Numbered from the stretch's first letter, positions 46,339 to 55,746 are shown. The stretch is DNA of 64,000 bases from Halomonas sp. 54_146 (GCF_001507855.1 NZ_LGEN01000013.1:22822-86821); one strand, 5' to 3'. Numbers and translations are program-made. The notes: generated by a model not told the origin, from the sequence alone.

Positions 46339-46803
46339 CTAACAGACCAAACGAGGGCGAAAGCGTTCACTTCGCCCACGCAATAGGTATTTAACGCCAA
46401 TGGCCCCGATAAGTAAGGCCGAAAAAAACATCAGCGGTGCAAACCAAACAGCCGCACTGACTAACGGCGCTACCCCGGCCAACAAAAGTGCGATGAACAA
46501 CGGTAGCGCATACACACAAAACGCCAGCAGCGTAACAGATGCCCGCGGCAGGCTTATGGTGACCGAATGACCCAGCGGGTAGCGTTGCTCAACCGCCTGA
46601 GGGCCAGCCGAGAAAACGGCACTTGGTAAAGCGACGGCTAGCCGTTGACGGCGTTTACGCGCCAGCAAGCCTACCCCGCAACCACGGCCTTGAGCGCACT
46701 GTTCACAGTTCTCTTGTGCAGAAATTTCAACGACAAGGCCACGCTCGGTATAGTTAACAACGGTGCCTGTACGTAGTAACGAGGGGCAGGAAGTAGTGCT
46801 CAC
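46339..46803 (-). CDS. mucC: MucC/RseC family membrane protein
   Basis: A 154-residue inner-membrane protein. The N-terminal cytoplasmic part has a cluster of Cys (CEQCAQGRGCGVG) typical of RseC/MucC, and two transmembrane helices lie at about 88-108 and 115-137. The start is GTG. In E. coli RseC belongs with the SoxR-reducing system; MucC in Pseudomonas has a modest effect on AlgU. It lies between mucB and mucD, 66 bp before mucD. Confidence 0.9.
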   Translation of the reverse strand: MSTTSCPSLLRTGTVVNYTERGLVVEISAQENCEQCAQGRGCGVGLLARKRRQRLAVALPSAVFSAGPQAVEQRYPLGHSVTISLPRASVTLLAFCVYALPLFIALLLAGVAPLVSAAVWFAPLMFFSALLIGAIGVKYLLRGRSERFRPRLVC

Positions 46804-46870
46804 CGGTTAGCTGCTCGCCATACGCCAAAAGACAACATGATTATCTGCGTCATCGGTTGCTTACTCCCGC

Positions 46871-47851
46871 CTACTGCTCAAACGTAATAGAGCGAACGAT
46901 GCGCTGTAGCGTTGTAACCGGCATTTCGCCAATGGCCACCAACTGCCAACGCCCTTCCTCGGTAACATGGTGTTCGATAGCGACGGCAGACACGCCCAAC
47001 TGCTGAACACCTTCTCGCAGCCCGTTTTCTTCTTCCATCGACATGGGTTCTACAAAAATACTCACCGTCGCCAAGCCATCGCTATACACACGCTGGCGAA
47101 CATCGTCGTTTGAGAAAGTGATTGGCTGGGCTATAAAACCATCGGGCAACCAGGTAGTTCGCCAAGGTATATTCGGTGCAACCCTAGACGCCTCTAACAA
47201 CTTTGGAGCCTCTACAAGAACACGCCCCGCGTACTTTTGCGGCGATTGAAGCTGCGTGATTTGGAAGCTTTCAAGGGTGCGGCCTTGATGATCATTGAGC
47301 ACATGTTTAAGCAGCAGCCCTGTATCAAGGTCTAACCACCACTCGTGGGAGAAACGCCATTCATCCAGGGGGGTAAAACTTAACTTAACGGCGTCACGCC
47401 CTGCTACACGGGCATTTTCTTCAAGCTCGATAGTGTAGTACTGCTCAAGGTGAGCCGCCCACCTAGCCGGCGAAGGTAACTCGCCATTACTGTTTTCTTC
47501 GACCCAAGCCAGCCTGCCAACGGGCGAGCGCCTTTCAATGCTTACAGCGGGGCCATCTAAATATTGCACTACCTGTTGCCGGATACCGTCTTGAATGCGG
47601 TGTGAAAGCGCAAGCGTGCGCACGTTGATAGCATCGATAGCGACCGCTCTGGCCTGAAACGCATAACAGTGGCTAGCCCACAAACCACGTTCGAGCCACT
47701 GCATTGCAGTATTCGGCGTTGCCTGCGTGGCGCTTGCGCACTCATAGCTTGAATGGCTTTGCACATCGTTTTCAGCATGCACCTCAAAAGAGAGCACACT
47801 GACCGCCACTAACAGCACCCACGCGCGCTTAGCTCGCCAGGGAACTCTCAT
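46871..47851 (-). CDS. mucB: MucB/RseB periplasmic regulator of anti-sigma factor
   Basis: A 326-residue periplasmic protein. The signal peptide runs from MRVPWRAKRAW to about EVHA, followed by the two-domain MucB/RseB fold. AMQWLERGLWASHCYAFQ and the central LEWR-like EEWWLDLDTGLLLKHVLND region are typical. ATG 47851 is chosen because GGGGAG lies eight bases upstream; a GTG at 47875 would add eight residues before the signal. MucB binds the periplasmic part of MucA and shields it from DegS/AlgW; lipopolysaccharide or lipid signals release it. The order after mucA is standard. Confidence 0.93.
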   Translation of the reverse strand: MRVPWRAKRAWVLLVAVSVLSFEVHAENDVQSHSSYECASATQATPNTAMQWLERGLWASHCYAFQARAVAIDAINVRTLALSHRIQDGIRQQVVQYLDGPAVSIERRSPVGRLAWVEENSNGELPSPARWAAHLEQYYTIELEENARVAGRDAVKLSFTPLDEWRFSHEWWLDLDTGLLLKHVLNDHQGRTLESFQITQLQSPQKYAGRVLVEAPKLLEASRVAPNIPWRTTWLPDGFIAQPITFSNDDVRQRVYSDGLATVSIFVEPMSMEEENGLREGVQQLGVSAVAIEHHVTEEGRWQLVAIGEMPVTTLQRIVRSITFEQ

Positions 47852-47948
47852 TCTGCACACTCCCCTTCCTGGCACTTTTTATTCACCTTTCAATACGCCG
47901 CCCAAAAGTAACCTGCGATAAGCCACCTTCAACGAGCACTATGCCAAT

Positions 47949-48764
47949 TTAACGCTGCCCCAGCGGTTCAGTCACGGCAGAAGAACGCATCAGCGGCATC
48001 CAGCTGTCACCACTTCCGTAAGCGGCACTCTGAGTATGCTGTTCTAGGTAAGATTGCAGCATACCAATCTGTTCAATATCAATACGCGTGCCCTGCAAAG
48101 CGGTAGCATTTTGGGCTGACTGCGTAGAAAAGCCTGCGTCACTTACGTTCATAAGGCCGCCGTTCATAAAACCGCTTGTTGCCGGCTGACCGCTAAGCCG
48201 GAAAGGGGTAGGCTCAAACATAGGCATTTCCGTGCGCGATGCCGCTACAGGTTGAGAGGCCAAGCTAACCGGCTGCACTTGCGTAGGATTGGCACTGGGC
48301 GCGGTGGTAGCGATCTCGCCGCCGGCTGGGCTAACCGATGAACCGCCGCCAAAGAACTGAACACCGGTAATGACCATGAGCGAAACGGCTGCGGCAACGC
48401 CAGCCCCGCGGGCAAAAGAAATGCCGCCTGCACGGTTAGCCACACGCCCTTCAGGTTGCCTGGTTGTTTTAGACTGAGCTTGTTTGGACTGAGCTTGTTC
48501 AGACCAGGCCTTTTCAGACCAGGCTTCTTCAGACAGCGAAGGCGCAGGTTCATCGCGCAATCGAGCCATAATGCCAGCCGACAGGTCAACGCTTACATCA
48601 ACACCGCGCTCGCGCTGCATCATGCTGCGCGCCAAATGATAACGACGCCATGTGTCTGCGGCGTCATCTTCATTAGCCAGTGCCTTCAACACTCGGCGCA
48701 GCTCAAGCTCATCACTTTCGCCATCCATTAACACCGAAAGTGATTCCCGTGTGTTTTGACTCAT
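47949..48764 (-). CDS. mucA: MucA/RseA anti-sigma factor
   Basis: A 271-residue single-pass membrane anti-sigma factor. The N-terminal cytoplasmic domain (SVLMDGESDELELRRVLKAL, then ADTWRRYHLARSMM) binds AlgU. A transmembrane helix lies at about 117-139, and the rest is periplasmic. It is longer than P. aeruginosa MucA (194 residues): an extra linker before the membrane contains pentapeptide repeats (SEEAW, SEKAW, SEQAQ, SKQAQ; residues 78-97), and the periplasmic tail is Ser/Ala/Gln-rich. It starts at ATG 48764, 298 bp after algU, much farther than usual. Regulated proteolysis by AlgW and RseP-type proteases would free AlgU. Confidence 0.93.
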   Translation of the reverse strand: MSQNTRESLSVLMDGESDELELRRVLKALANEDDAADTWRRYHLARSMMQRERGVDVSVDLSAGIMARLRDEPAPSLSEEAWSEKAWSEQAQSKQAQSKTTRQPEGRVANRAGGISFARGAGVAAAVSLMVITGVQFFGGGSSVSPAGGEIATTAPSANPTQVQPVSLASQPVAASRTEMPMFEPTPFRLSGQPATSGFMNGGLMNVSDAGFSTQSAQNATALQGTRIDIEQIGMLQSYLEQHTQSAAYGSGDSWMPLMRSSAVTEPLGQR

Positions 48765-48909
48765 ACTTCACACCCTCACACTGTTTAAAAGAAGCACTGG
48801 AATCGCTATTGCTAATTAAGCGCAAGTTCACCAATGGCTTCACAGGCAAAATTTTCTTCAAACGTCGGGGCCAAAACCCCAAGGCTCACCACACATGATA
48901 GTCAAATTG

Positions 48910-48936
48910 TATGACGCGCCGTGTGCCAGACAGTTC
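48910..48936 (-). promoter_or_regulatory. Candidate AlgU/sigma-E promoter before mucA
   Basis: On the minus strand GAACTG, a 16-base spacer and TCATA resemble the GAACTT-N16/17-TCtgA consensus (five of six in the -35). It lies about 145 bp before the mucA ATG. Weak evidence; sequence match only. Confidence 0.35.
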
Positions 48937-49005
48937 ATAAAAAAAGCAAAATCTTAATTTCTAGTGGCAACACTCCCTGTTGCTTAACTGGCTCACTTTG
49001 CATAA

Positions 49006-49045
49006 CCGCCGCTCATCTGTGGCAGCCGCCGCTCATCTGTGGCAG
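49006..49045. repeat. 20-bp tandem duplication in the algU-mucA spacer
   Basis: CCGCCGCTCATCTGTGGCAG occurs twice in a row with no mismatch (49006-49025 and 49026-49045), followed by a partial third start. It begins 17 bp downstream of the algU stop. Confidence 0.9.
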
Positions 49046-49062
49046 CCGCCTGTTTATGACCG

Positions 49063-49662
49063 CTACTCATCGCGGCTGTTCCGTGCCGTGGAAACAAGCG
49101 GCCGAATATGTTCGTCAACCGCCTCTCGCGCTCGAAAAATACGTGAGCGCACGGTACCCACCGGGCATTGCATTACCTGAGCAATATCTTCGTAGGCAAG
49201 GCCATCCAGCTCACGCAACGTAATGGCCGTGCGCAAGTCATCGGGAAGGTTATCAATCGCCTGGTAAACCGCTGCTTCTAGCTGGTCTCTGGCAATTGCC
49301 GCTTCAGGCGATTCGGAATCGGCAAGCCGACCACTTTGATCGATAATTTCAGCGTCAGCGATATCCAAATCGCTACCAGGAGGGCGCCGCCCCCGCGACA
49401 CCAGATAGTTTTTGGCAGTATTAATCGCAATACGATACATCCAGGTATAAAAAGCACTTTCCGAGCGAAATTTACCCAAGGCGCGATACGCCTTAATAAA
49501 TGCCTCCTGCGCTACATCCTGAACTTCAGAGTGGTCATGTACATAACGGCCAATGAGGCCAATGATTTTATGCTGATATTTTTTTACCAGCAGATCGAAA
49601 GCGCGCGTATCACCTTTTTGAGCACGTTCAACCAGCTGTTGGTCTGTTTCCCGAGTGCCCAT
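49063..49662 (-). CDS. algU: AlgU/RpoE extracytoplasmic sigma factor
   Basis: A 199-residue ECF sigma factor. Region 2 runs about 10-95 (FDLLVKKYQHKIIGLIGRYV, DVAQEAFIKAYRALGKF), and region 4 about 130-185 (LPDDLRTAITLRELDGLAYEDIAQVM, then GTVRSRIFRARE). Length and sequence closely follow P. aeruginosa AlgU (193) and E. coli RpoE. GAGGAG precedes the ATG. It directs envelope-stress genes and probably its own operon. It heads the leftward algU-mucABCD cluster, divergent from the DAHP synthase gene. Confidence 0.97.
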   Translation of the reverse strand: MGTRETDQQLVERAQKGDTRAFDLLVKKYQHKIIGLIGRYVHDHSEVQDVAQEAFIKAYRALGKFRSESAFYTWMYRIAINTAKNYLVSRGRRPPGSDLDIADAEIIDQSGRLADSESPEAAIARDQLEAAVYQAIDNLPDDLRTAITLRELDGLAYEDIAQVMQCPVGTVRSRIFRAREAVDEHIRPLVSTARNSRDE

Positions 49663-49956
49663 TCACACGCTCCTCAAGCTCGTACGGCGTGCGCCGAGCT
49701 CCATTCCTATTAGCCCTAACCAATGGGCGTTCACGGCAAGCAGCATAGCGTCCCTTGGGCATTGATGAATAATAAGTGAAGTTGAAAGGCGAACATTCGC
49801 CCTGATCTATTGTTACATTCTATGTCGAAACTGTATGTCTAAAACCCTGCGGCTGACACTTTTTACACATCTATAGTTCCACAACAATTGATTTTTACTG
49901 CCCTAGCAAGCCATAGTAGACACCACTTTTATAGCCCCACGCGCACAGGTAGCAAG
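49663..49956. promoter_or_regulatory. Divergent promoter region of algU and aroF
   Basis: These 294 bp carry the promoters for algU and the DAHP synthase. A palindrome GGCGAA-CA-TTCGCC lies at 49788-49801. I looked for a sigma-E promoter and TyrR boxes (TGTAAA-N6-TTTACA) and saw no convincing match for either. No small gene is apparent. Confidence 0.5.
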
Positions 49957-51033
49957 ATGCCAGAACAGCAGGTTAATAACCTTAACGTCCTAGCTCAAGA
50001 CGTTCTCACCACGCCAGAAGCTCTTAAAAATGCCGTACCGTTGACAGAGGCCGCTGAGCGTACTGTGGTTGAAGGTCGCCAAACCATTCAGAACATTCTG
50101 GATGGCAATGACCCGCGGCTACTCGTCGTGGTTGGGCCTTGCTCTATCCACGATGTGGAAGCGGCTCTTGATTATGCTCGCCGACTTCGCACGCTGGCTG
50201 ATCAAGTCAGCGACAGCCTCTACATTGTGATGCGGGTCTATTTTGAAAAACCGCGCACCACGGTGGGCTGGAAAGGTCTGATCAACGACCCACACCTCAA
50301 CGACTCCTTTGAGATCGATGAGGGCCTGCATATCGCCCGCAAACTGCTGGTCGATCTGGCAGAAATGGGCTTGCCGCTAGCCACAGAAGCACTGGATCCC
50401 ATCTCGCCCCAATACCTGCAGGACTGCATCAGCTGGTCGGCGATTGGCGCCCGCACCACTGAGTCGCAGACCCACCGGGAAATGGCTTCCGGCCTCTCCT
50501 GCCCGGTCGGCTTTAAAAACGGCACCGATGGCAGCCTGGACGTGGCGATTAACGCGCTTCAGTCTGTAGCCAGCCCGCACAACTTCCTGGGCATTGACCA
50601 AGCAGGCCAGGTGGCGATTATTCGCACCCGCGGCAACGCCTATGGCCATGTCGTGCTGCGCGGCGGCAACGGCAAGCCCAACTACGACAGCGTAAGCGTT
50701 GCTTTAGCAGAGAAAGAGCTCGAGAAAGCCAAGCTCTCGCCCAACATCATGATTGACTGCTCCCACGCCAACTCCAACAAAGATGCCGCGCTACAGCCGC
50801 TGGTGCTTGAGAATGTCACCAACCAGATTTTGGAAGGCAACACCTCCATTATCGGCTTGATGGTTGAATCCAACATTGGCTGGGGCAATCAGAAATTGAC
50901 CCAAGACCTTAGTCAACTGGAATATGGTGTTTCCATCACCGACGCCTGCATCGATTGGGACACCACGGTGGAAACGTTCAAACGTATGAACGAGAAATTG
51001 GCCGCCACGTTGGCTAAACGCATCGCCAAGTAG
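49957..51033 (+). CDS. aroF: DAHP synthase, class I, AroF-like
   Basis: A 358-residue enzyme for the first step of the shikimate pathway: PEP plus erythrose 4-phosphate to DAHP. VVGPCSIHDVEAALDYA, YFEKPRTTVGWKGLINDP, GARTTESQTHREMASGLS and CSHANSNKD are the class I alpha signatures with metal and substrate residues. Segments such as LPLATEALDP, GIDQAGQVA and IGLMVESNI resemble E. coli AroF more than AroG, so the tyrosine-sensitive type is inferred, not shown. ATG 49957 gives the usual N-terminus with AGGT about seven bases before. A strong terminator follows. Confidence 0.93.
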   Translation: MPEQQVNNLNVLAQDVLTTPEALKNAVPLTEAAERTVVEGRQTIQNILDGNDPRLLVVVGPCSIHDVEAALDYARRLRTLADQVSDSLYIVMRVYFEKPRTTVGWKGLINDPHLNDSFEIDEGLHIARKLLVDLAEMGLPLATEALDPISPQYLQDCISWSAIGARTTESQTHREMASGLSCPVGFKNGTDGSLDVAINALQSVASPHNFLGIDQAGQVAIIRTRGNAYGHVVLRGGNGKPNYDSVSVALAEKELEKAKLSPNIMIDCSHANSNKDAALQPLVLENVTNQILEGNTSIIGLMVESNIGWGNQKLTQDLSQLEYGVSITDACIDWDTTVETFKRMNEKLAATLAKRIAK

Positions 51034-51041
51034 GTCAGATA

Positions 51042-51063
51042 CCCCGCTACGGCGGGGTTTTTT
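51042..51063 (+). terminator. Rho-independent terminator after aroF
   Basis: CCCCGC-TACG-GCGGGG makes a 6-bp GC stem with a four-base loop, followed by six Ts. It begins eight bases past the aroF stop and may also serve dinG from the other side. Confidence 0.95.
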
Positions 51064-51087
51064 GGCTCCAGAACACTGAATAAACAG

Positions 51088-53217
51088 CTAGCGACTAATT
51101 TCCCGCCGAAATGGCGGCAGTGCATCCAATAGTGCCTGCCCATAGCGCCGAGTGATCACACGTTTATCCAGCAGCGTGATCGTGCCACGATCGCTCTCCT
51201 TACGAATCAAACGCCCACAGGCCTGCACCAGCTTAATAGACGCATCGGGTACGCTAATGCGCATAAACGCATTGCCGCCCTGGCTTTCTATCCACTCCGC
51301 TAACGTAGCGCCCACGGGGTCATCGGGTACCGCAAAAGGCAGCCGCGTAATCACCACATGGGTCAGGTAGTCACCGGGCAAATCGATGCCTTCAGCAAAG
51401 CTTGCCAAACCAAAGATGATACTGCCCTCGCCCCTATCCACCGCCGCTCGATGGCGCTCGATAAGTTCACGCTTAGGCAGCGCATCCTGGGCGAGCACGC
51501 GCTCTTTTACATTCGCGGGCAAGGCTTTATCCACCGCCCGCAGCTGGGCACGGGAAGAAAACAGCACCAGCGCCGCTTCTTTTTCGGCTAGCTGTGCAAC
51601 AAACGTGACGATGGCTCGCTCGTGGCCTTCCCTGTCGCCAGGGTCAGTGGCCTCTTTAGGCACGCGCAGCACGGCATTGGCGTAATCAAACGGGCTAGGC
51701 AACGCCTGATAGCGGTAGCGACTGGCTAAGCCTGCGCGCTCCTGTAAGCGCTCAAAGCGCCCCAGAGCGGTCAACGTCGCCGAGGTAACCACCGCCCCGT
51801 GGCAGCGCCCCCATAAATGCTTAGCGAGCGTGTGGGCGGCGGAAACCGGACTTGCCGAAAATTCAACTTCCGGCTCCCCCGCCACACGGCTTAGCGTAAT
51901 CCAGCGGGCGCTGGGTGCCTCGTTAGCAACATCCTGCTCGCTAAACGCCTGCCAAAGCGCATGCGCTTCTAGCGCTCGGCCATGAAGCAGCGCCACCAAA
52001 GGCAGCCAGGCTTCTGCCTGCTCACGATCAAGGCCGGTTTGTTTATCAGGGTCAAGGCTTTCGCGCAGAATATCGCTGATGCTTTCCAAGCAGCGCGACA
52101 GTGAGGCGAACATCACCAACAGCTGCTGCGCCTGCTCCCGCAGGGCATCGGGCACCTGGCCTTTCTCAAAGCGTGATTGATGGGTGGTCTCTTCGTCGGC
52201 TAACCCATTTGACCGCCCCGCCAATTGATGCCCCATGCTAAATACATCGCCCAGCGCGGGTTCAAGGCTTTGAATCAGCTCTGGCAAGCTCACCAGCAGC
52301 CGCGAAACCGTCGGCTGAATCGCCAACGCCTGGTGAAGGTCGGTTAAACTGCTTCTCAGCGTTTTCAGCCAACGCAAGCAGCTATGCACCGCAAAGCGGT
52401 GGGCAAAGTGGGAAAGCGCCTTCTCGGGCAGGTGGTGGCCTTCGTCGAAGACAAAGATGCAGTCCGCCGGGTCAGGCAGAATAGCACCGCCGCCCAAGGC
52501 CAAATCAGCCAGCACAAGGTCGTGATTGGCGACGATTACGTCAGCGTTTTCAAGCTCTCGGCGGGAACGGAAAAACGCGCAGGCACCAAAGTGCCCGCAG
52601 CGCCTACCCGTGCACTGGCGGTGATCCACCGTCAGCCGTCGCCAGTGAGCATCCTCAATCGCCTCAGGCCAATTATCACGATCCCCTTCCCATTCGCCCT
52701 GGCCGTAAGCTTGCGCCATATCGCTGGCAATAACCGTAAAGTCACTACTTTGCGTTTGCAGGGACTGCTCAAACAGCGACAGCGTTGGGTTGGGCTCGGT
52801 ACCTTCGAGCGCTTGATCCAGGCGCGCTACGCACACATAGCGACCACGCCCTTTGGCTAATGCATAGCGAAAGGCGATGCCGCTGTGGCTAGCAAGCGAA
52901 GGTAAATCCTGATTAAGCACCTGCTCTTGAAGAGCGACGGTGGCCGTGGAAATAATCAGCCGCTTGCCGCGCGCTTTCGCGATCGGCAAGGCGGCGATCA
53001 GATAGGCCAGCGTTTTCCCTGTCCCGGTGCCCGCCTCAAGCACACAGACGTGGGTATCGCTGGTGCGCTTACCCTCGCCGTCGCTCTCAATATTACCCAA
53101 GGTTCGGGCGATTTCGGCGATCATCATGCGCTGGCCGTAGCGTGGGGTCAGCTCAAGGGTGTCCACCACGCGACGATAAGCGTCTTGAATCTCGCTTTTG
53201 AGGGCTGTATCCAGCAT
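51088..53217 (-). CDS. dinG: ATP-dependent DNA helicase DinG
   Basis: A 709-residue superfamily 2 (XPD-like) 5'-3' helicase. Walker A is LEAGTGTGKTLAYL and the DEAH-type box is VFDEGHH. The four Cys of the iron-sulfur cluster are in GRGRYVCVARLD and CTGRRCGHFGACAFF. Motif VI region is QACGRLIRKESDRGTITLLDKR. The length agrees with DinG. It unwinds D-loops and R-loops in repair. It starts five bases after rhlB and is probably translated from the same message. No LexA box is evident upstream. Confidence 0.93.
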   Translation of the reverse strand: MLDTALKSEIQDAYRRVVDTLELTPRYGQRMMIAEIARTLGNIESDGEGKRTSDTHVCVLEAGTGTGKTLAYLIAALPIAKARGKRLIISTATVALQEQVLNQDLPSLASHSGIAFRYALAKGRGRYVCVARLDQALEGTEPNPTLSLFEQSLQTQSSDFTVIASDMAQAYGQGEWEGDRDNWPEAIEDAHWRRLTVDHRQCTGRRCGHFGACAFFRSRRELENADVIVANHDLVLADLALGGGAILPDPADCIFVFDEGHHLPEKALSHFAHRFAVHSCLRWLKTLRSSLTDLHQALAIQPTVSRLLVSLPELIQSLEPALGDVFSMGHQLAGRSNGLADEETTHQSRFEKGQVPDALREQAQQLLVMFASLSRCLESISDILRESLDPDKQTGLDREQAEAWLPLVALLHGRALEAHALWQAFSEQDVANEAPSARWITLSRVAGEPEVEFSASPVSAAHTLAKHLWGRCHGAVVTSATLTALGRFERLQERAGLASRYRYQALPSPFDYANAVLRVPKEATDPGDREGHERAIVTFVAQLAEKEAALVLFSSRAQLRAVDKALPANVKERVLAQDALPKRELIERHRAAVDRGEGSIIFGLASFAEGIDLPGDYLTHVVITRLPFAVPDDPVGATLAEWIESQGGNAFMRISVPDASIKLVQACGRLIRKESDRGTITLLDKRVITRRYGQALLDALPPFRREISR

Positions 53218-53222
53218 GCGGC

Positions 53223-54497
53223 TTAGAGCATACCTTCCGGCGGATGTACGCAGGGCAGCTTGTCATTGATATAGCGTTCGATCTCTGGCAGAGAGAAAGC
53301 GTCCTCTTCACCGACGAAGCTAATCGATACACCCTTGGCGCCAGCTCGACCGGTGCGACCGATACGGTGTACATAGTCTTCCGGGTCTTCGGGCAGGGTG
53401 TAATTGATGACGTGACTGACGTCTTCAATGTGGATCCCTCGGCCAGCAACGTCGGTGGCGACCAACACCTGAATCTCGCCTTCGCGGAAGCTCTCCAGCG
53501 TCTTGATACGCTGTCCCTGAGGCACATCCCCGGACAGCATTGCCACGCTGACACCAGCCTTTTTAAGCAGGTCGTCAAGACTGCGCACTAAGTCACGACG
53601 GTTTCCAAACACCATGACGCGCTCAAAGCTCTCTTGCTGAAGTAGATTAACCAGCAAACGCTGCTTGTCGTCATCGGACACCATATACACACGCTGATCG
53701 ATATCTGCCTGATTCTCTACCGTCACTTCGATCTCAACGTGAGCGGGATCAAGCGTCCACTGACTGGCAAGATTCAGGATGTCGTCGGTAAAAGTAGCCG
53801 AGAAAAGGAAGGTTTGGCGCTCCTCTTTTTTCGGCGTGTAGCGAATAATCCGCTTCACGTCGGGGATAAAGCCCATCGACAGCATTCGGTCGGCTTCGTC
53901 TAACACCAATACTTCGACTTCATTAAGGTCGATATCGCGCTTCTGATGGAAATCCAACAGGCGCCCAGGTGTCGCCACCAGGATATCGATCTTGCTGCCC
54001 AGGCTTTCACGCTGCTTCTGGTAGTCCATACCGCCGACCACGCTCGCCACGTTGAGCTGGGTGAAGCGTGCCAACGCTTTAGCATCCTTTTCAATCTGCA
54101 GGGCCAGCTCGCGGGTGGGCGCAATAATCAAGGCGCGCGGAGCACCCGGCTTTTGACCATTGGGCGTTGGCTCTTCCAGGAAGTAGGCCATCACTGAGAT
54201 CAAAAAGGCCGCGGTTTTGCCGGTTCCCGTTTGCGCTTTGCCGACAATGTCGCCACCCAATAGCGTTTGGCGCAGGGCCTCGGCTTGAATAGGCGTGCAG
54301 TACTCAAACCCTTGGGCATGAATAGCGCGCATTAAGGGCAGCGGCAGATCAAAGTCATGAAAGCGCCACTTGCCGGCCACGGCGGGCACCTGAAACTGAC
54401 GAAGATCCCAGCTTGACTGACGACGACGCGGTTTACGACGGCGGCGCTTTGGCTTGCGGTTCTGGGCCGGTGCTGTGGTCTGTTCCGACTCGCTCAT
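53223..54497 (-). CDS. rhlB: DEAD-box RNA helicase RhlB
   Basis: A 424-residue RNA helicase. After a very basic N-terminal extension (about 14-27, [13 protein letters not shown]) comes the Q motif ([26 protein letters not shown]), Walker [13 protein letters not shown] in [16 protein letters not shown] in FLFSATF and motif [12 protein letters not shown]. The core is closest to RhlB, the helicase of the RNA degradosome. Unlike E. coli RhlB, the basic region is at the N-terminus, as in Pseudomonas. dinG follows after five bases. Confidence 0.92.
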   Translation of the reverse strand: MSESEQTTAPAQNRKPKRRRRKPRRRQSSWDLRQFQVPAVAGKWRFHDFDLPLPLMRAIHAQGFEYCTPIQAEALRQTLLGGDIVGKAQTGTGKTAAFLISVMAYFLEEPTPNGQKPGAPRALIIAPTRELALQIEKDAKALARFTQLNVASVVGGMDYQKQRESLGSKIDILVATPGRLLDFHQKRDIDLNEVEVLVLDEADRMLSMGFIPDVKRIIRYTPKKEERQTFLFSATFTDDILNLASQWTLDPAHVEIEVTVENQADIDQRVYMVSDDDKQRLLVNLLQQESFERVMVFGNRRDLVRSLDDLLKKAGVSVAMLSGDVPQGQRIKTLESFREGEIQVLVATDVAGRGIHIEDVSHVINYTLPEDPEDYVHRIGRTGRAGAKGVSISFVGEEDAFSLPEIERYINDKLPCVHPPEGML

Positions 54498-54642
54498 AGG
54501 CTGTCTATCTATCCATTGCTGTTGAGATTAGGCATGTTGACGTGCGCATTGTACCAGGGCTTGGCGATAAGAGCGCGCCTTGCTGTCGAAGGAGCCCCAA
54601 GGCCTGTTAGAATAGCGGTCAAATCGACGTAAGGAGCGCGAT

Positions 54643-54900
54643 ATGACGCGTAAGAAAAAAACTCGTTCACTGGCCGACAAGGTGACAATTCGTACCGGCC
54701 GGCGTAAAGATTATAAAAAATGGCGCCACGACAACCCTGACCAAGTCGCCCCTTCACGCCGTTTTGTGGCTAAGAAGCAGCAGCAGCGCAAGCTCCAGGC
54801 AGTGCGAAAACTCGCCCGTCAGCAGAGCGGACAGGAGATTGCCATTCACCCTGATAAAACTGATGGCGGCGCCAACAAACCGCAGGGGGACGACTCATAA
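54643..54900 (+). CDS. Small basic hypothetical protein coupled to exonuclease III
   Basis: An 85-residue protein, strongly basic in its first 65 residues ([21 protein letters not shown], then [11 protein letters not shown]) and acidic/polar at the end. AAGGAG lies about seven bases before the ATG. Its TAA overlaps the xthA ATG by one base (TAATG), so the two should be translated together. I do not recognise a family. Charge and coupling suggest nucleic-acid binding or a role with XthA, which is inference. It is divergent from rhlB. Confidence 0.8.
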   Translation: MTRKKKTRSLADKVTIRTGRRKDYKKWRHDNPDQVAPSRRFVAKKQQQRKLQAVRKLARQQSGQEIAIHPDKTDGGANKPQGDDS

Positions 54901-55727
54901 TGCGTTTGGTTTCGTTCAACATTAATGGCATCCGAGCACGGCTTCACCAGTTACAGGCGTTGATCGACACTCAGCAGCCGGACGTGATTGGACTTCAGGA
55001 AACCAAGGTACAAGACAGCGAGTTTCCATTAGCCGACGTGGAAGCCATGGGTTACCACGTTTATTATCACGGTCAAAAAGGCCACTACGGCGTTGCCTTG
55101 ATGTGCCGCCAGGCGCCTGCTGAAGTATTTTACGGCTTTCCCGATGATGAAGAGGACGCCCAGCGCCGCATGATCGGCGTCCGCCTGTTAGCAGAAGATG
55201 GCGACGCAGTAACCGTATGGAACGGCTACTTTCCTCAAGGTGAAAACGTTACTCACCCGACCAAGTTCCCCCATAAAGAGCATTTTTACGGGCAGTTATC
55301 GCGACTGCTTAGCGAGCAGCACCGCCCTGACGAGCGGCTTGCCATCATGGGCGATTTTAATATCTCGCCGGAAGACCAGGACATCGGCATCGGCGAGGCT
55401 AACCGCAAACGCTGGCTGCGGGAAGGCAAAACCAGCTTTCAGCCCATTGAGCGCGAGTGGCTCGAAGGCATTAAAGCCTGGGGGCTCACCGACAGCTATC
55501 GCCTCTGCTTCCCACAAAGCGATGATCGTTTTAGCTGGTTTGATTACCGCTCAAAAGGGTTTAACCAGGAGCCTAAGCGCGGCCTGCGTATCGACTATAT
55601 TCTCGTCACCCAGACGCTAGCTGAAAACGTCACTGACGCGGGTATCGATTACGAGCTGCGCGCCATGGAACGCCCTTCTGACCACGCGCCGGTATGGAGC
55701 GATTTTTCGCTGACGCTTAAGGCCTGA
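54900..55727 (+). CDS. xthA: Exodeoxyribonuclease III
   Basis: A 275-residue AP endonuclease and 3'-5' exonuclease of base excision repair. [14 protein letters not shown] at the start, [13 protein letters not shown] with the metal-binding Glu, and [15 protein letters not shown] carry the EEP-family residues; [11 protein letters not shown] and RPSDHAPVW with the catalytic His end the fold. Length as usual. The start overlaps the preceding small basic gene by one base. It converges on tonB with 19 bp between stops and no visible terminator. Confidence 0.95.
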   Translation: MRLVSFNINGIRARLHQLQALIDTQQPDVIGLQETKVQDSEFPLADVEAMGYHVYYHGQKGHYGVALMCRQAPAEVFYGFPDDEEDAQRRMIGVRLLAEDGDAVTVWNGYFPQGENVTHPTKFPHKEHFYGQLSRLLSEQHRPDERLAIMGDFNISPEDQDIGIGEANRKRWLREGKTSFQPIEREWLEGIKAWGLTDSYRLCFPQSDDRFSWFDYRSKGFNQEPKRGLRIDYILVTQTLAENVTDAGIDYELRAMERPSDHAPVWSDFSLTLKA

Positions 55728-55746
55728 CAAGCCTGATCAAGATTGC

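Larger units (their letters stand above)
48765..49062. other. Long algU-mucA spacer
   Basis: These 298 bp have no convincing gene. They hold a 20-bp tandem duplication (49006-49045) and a possible sigma-E-type promoter directed to mucA (48910-48936). In Pseudomonas and E. coli the same gap is about 30 bp. Confidence 0.7.

Noticed and set aside
49788..49801. Palindrome GGCGAA-CA-TTCGCC as a LexA or other operator before algU
   Set aside because: It does not fit the gammaproteobacterial LexA box (CTGT-N8-ACAG), and no regulator could be assigned; kept only as an unassigned palindrome.
49800..49950. TyrR boxes before the DAHP synthase
   Set aside because: No pair of TGTAAA-N6-TTTACA-like sites with acceptable match was found.
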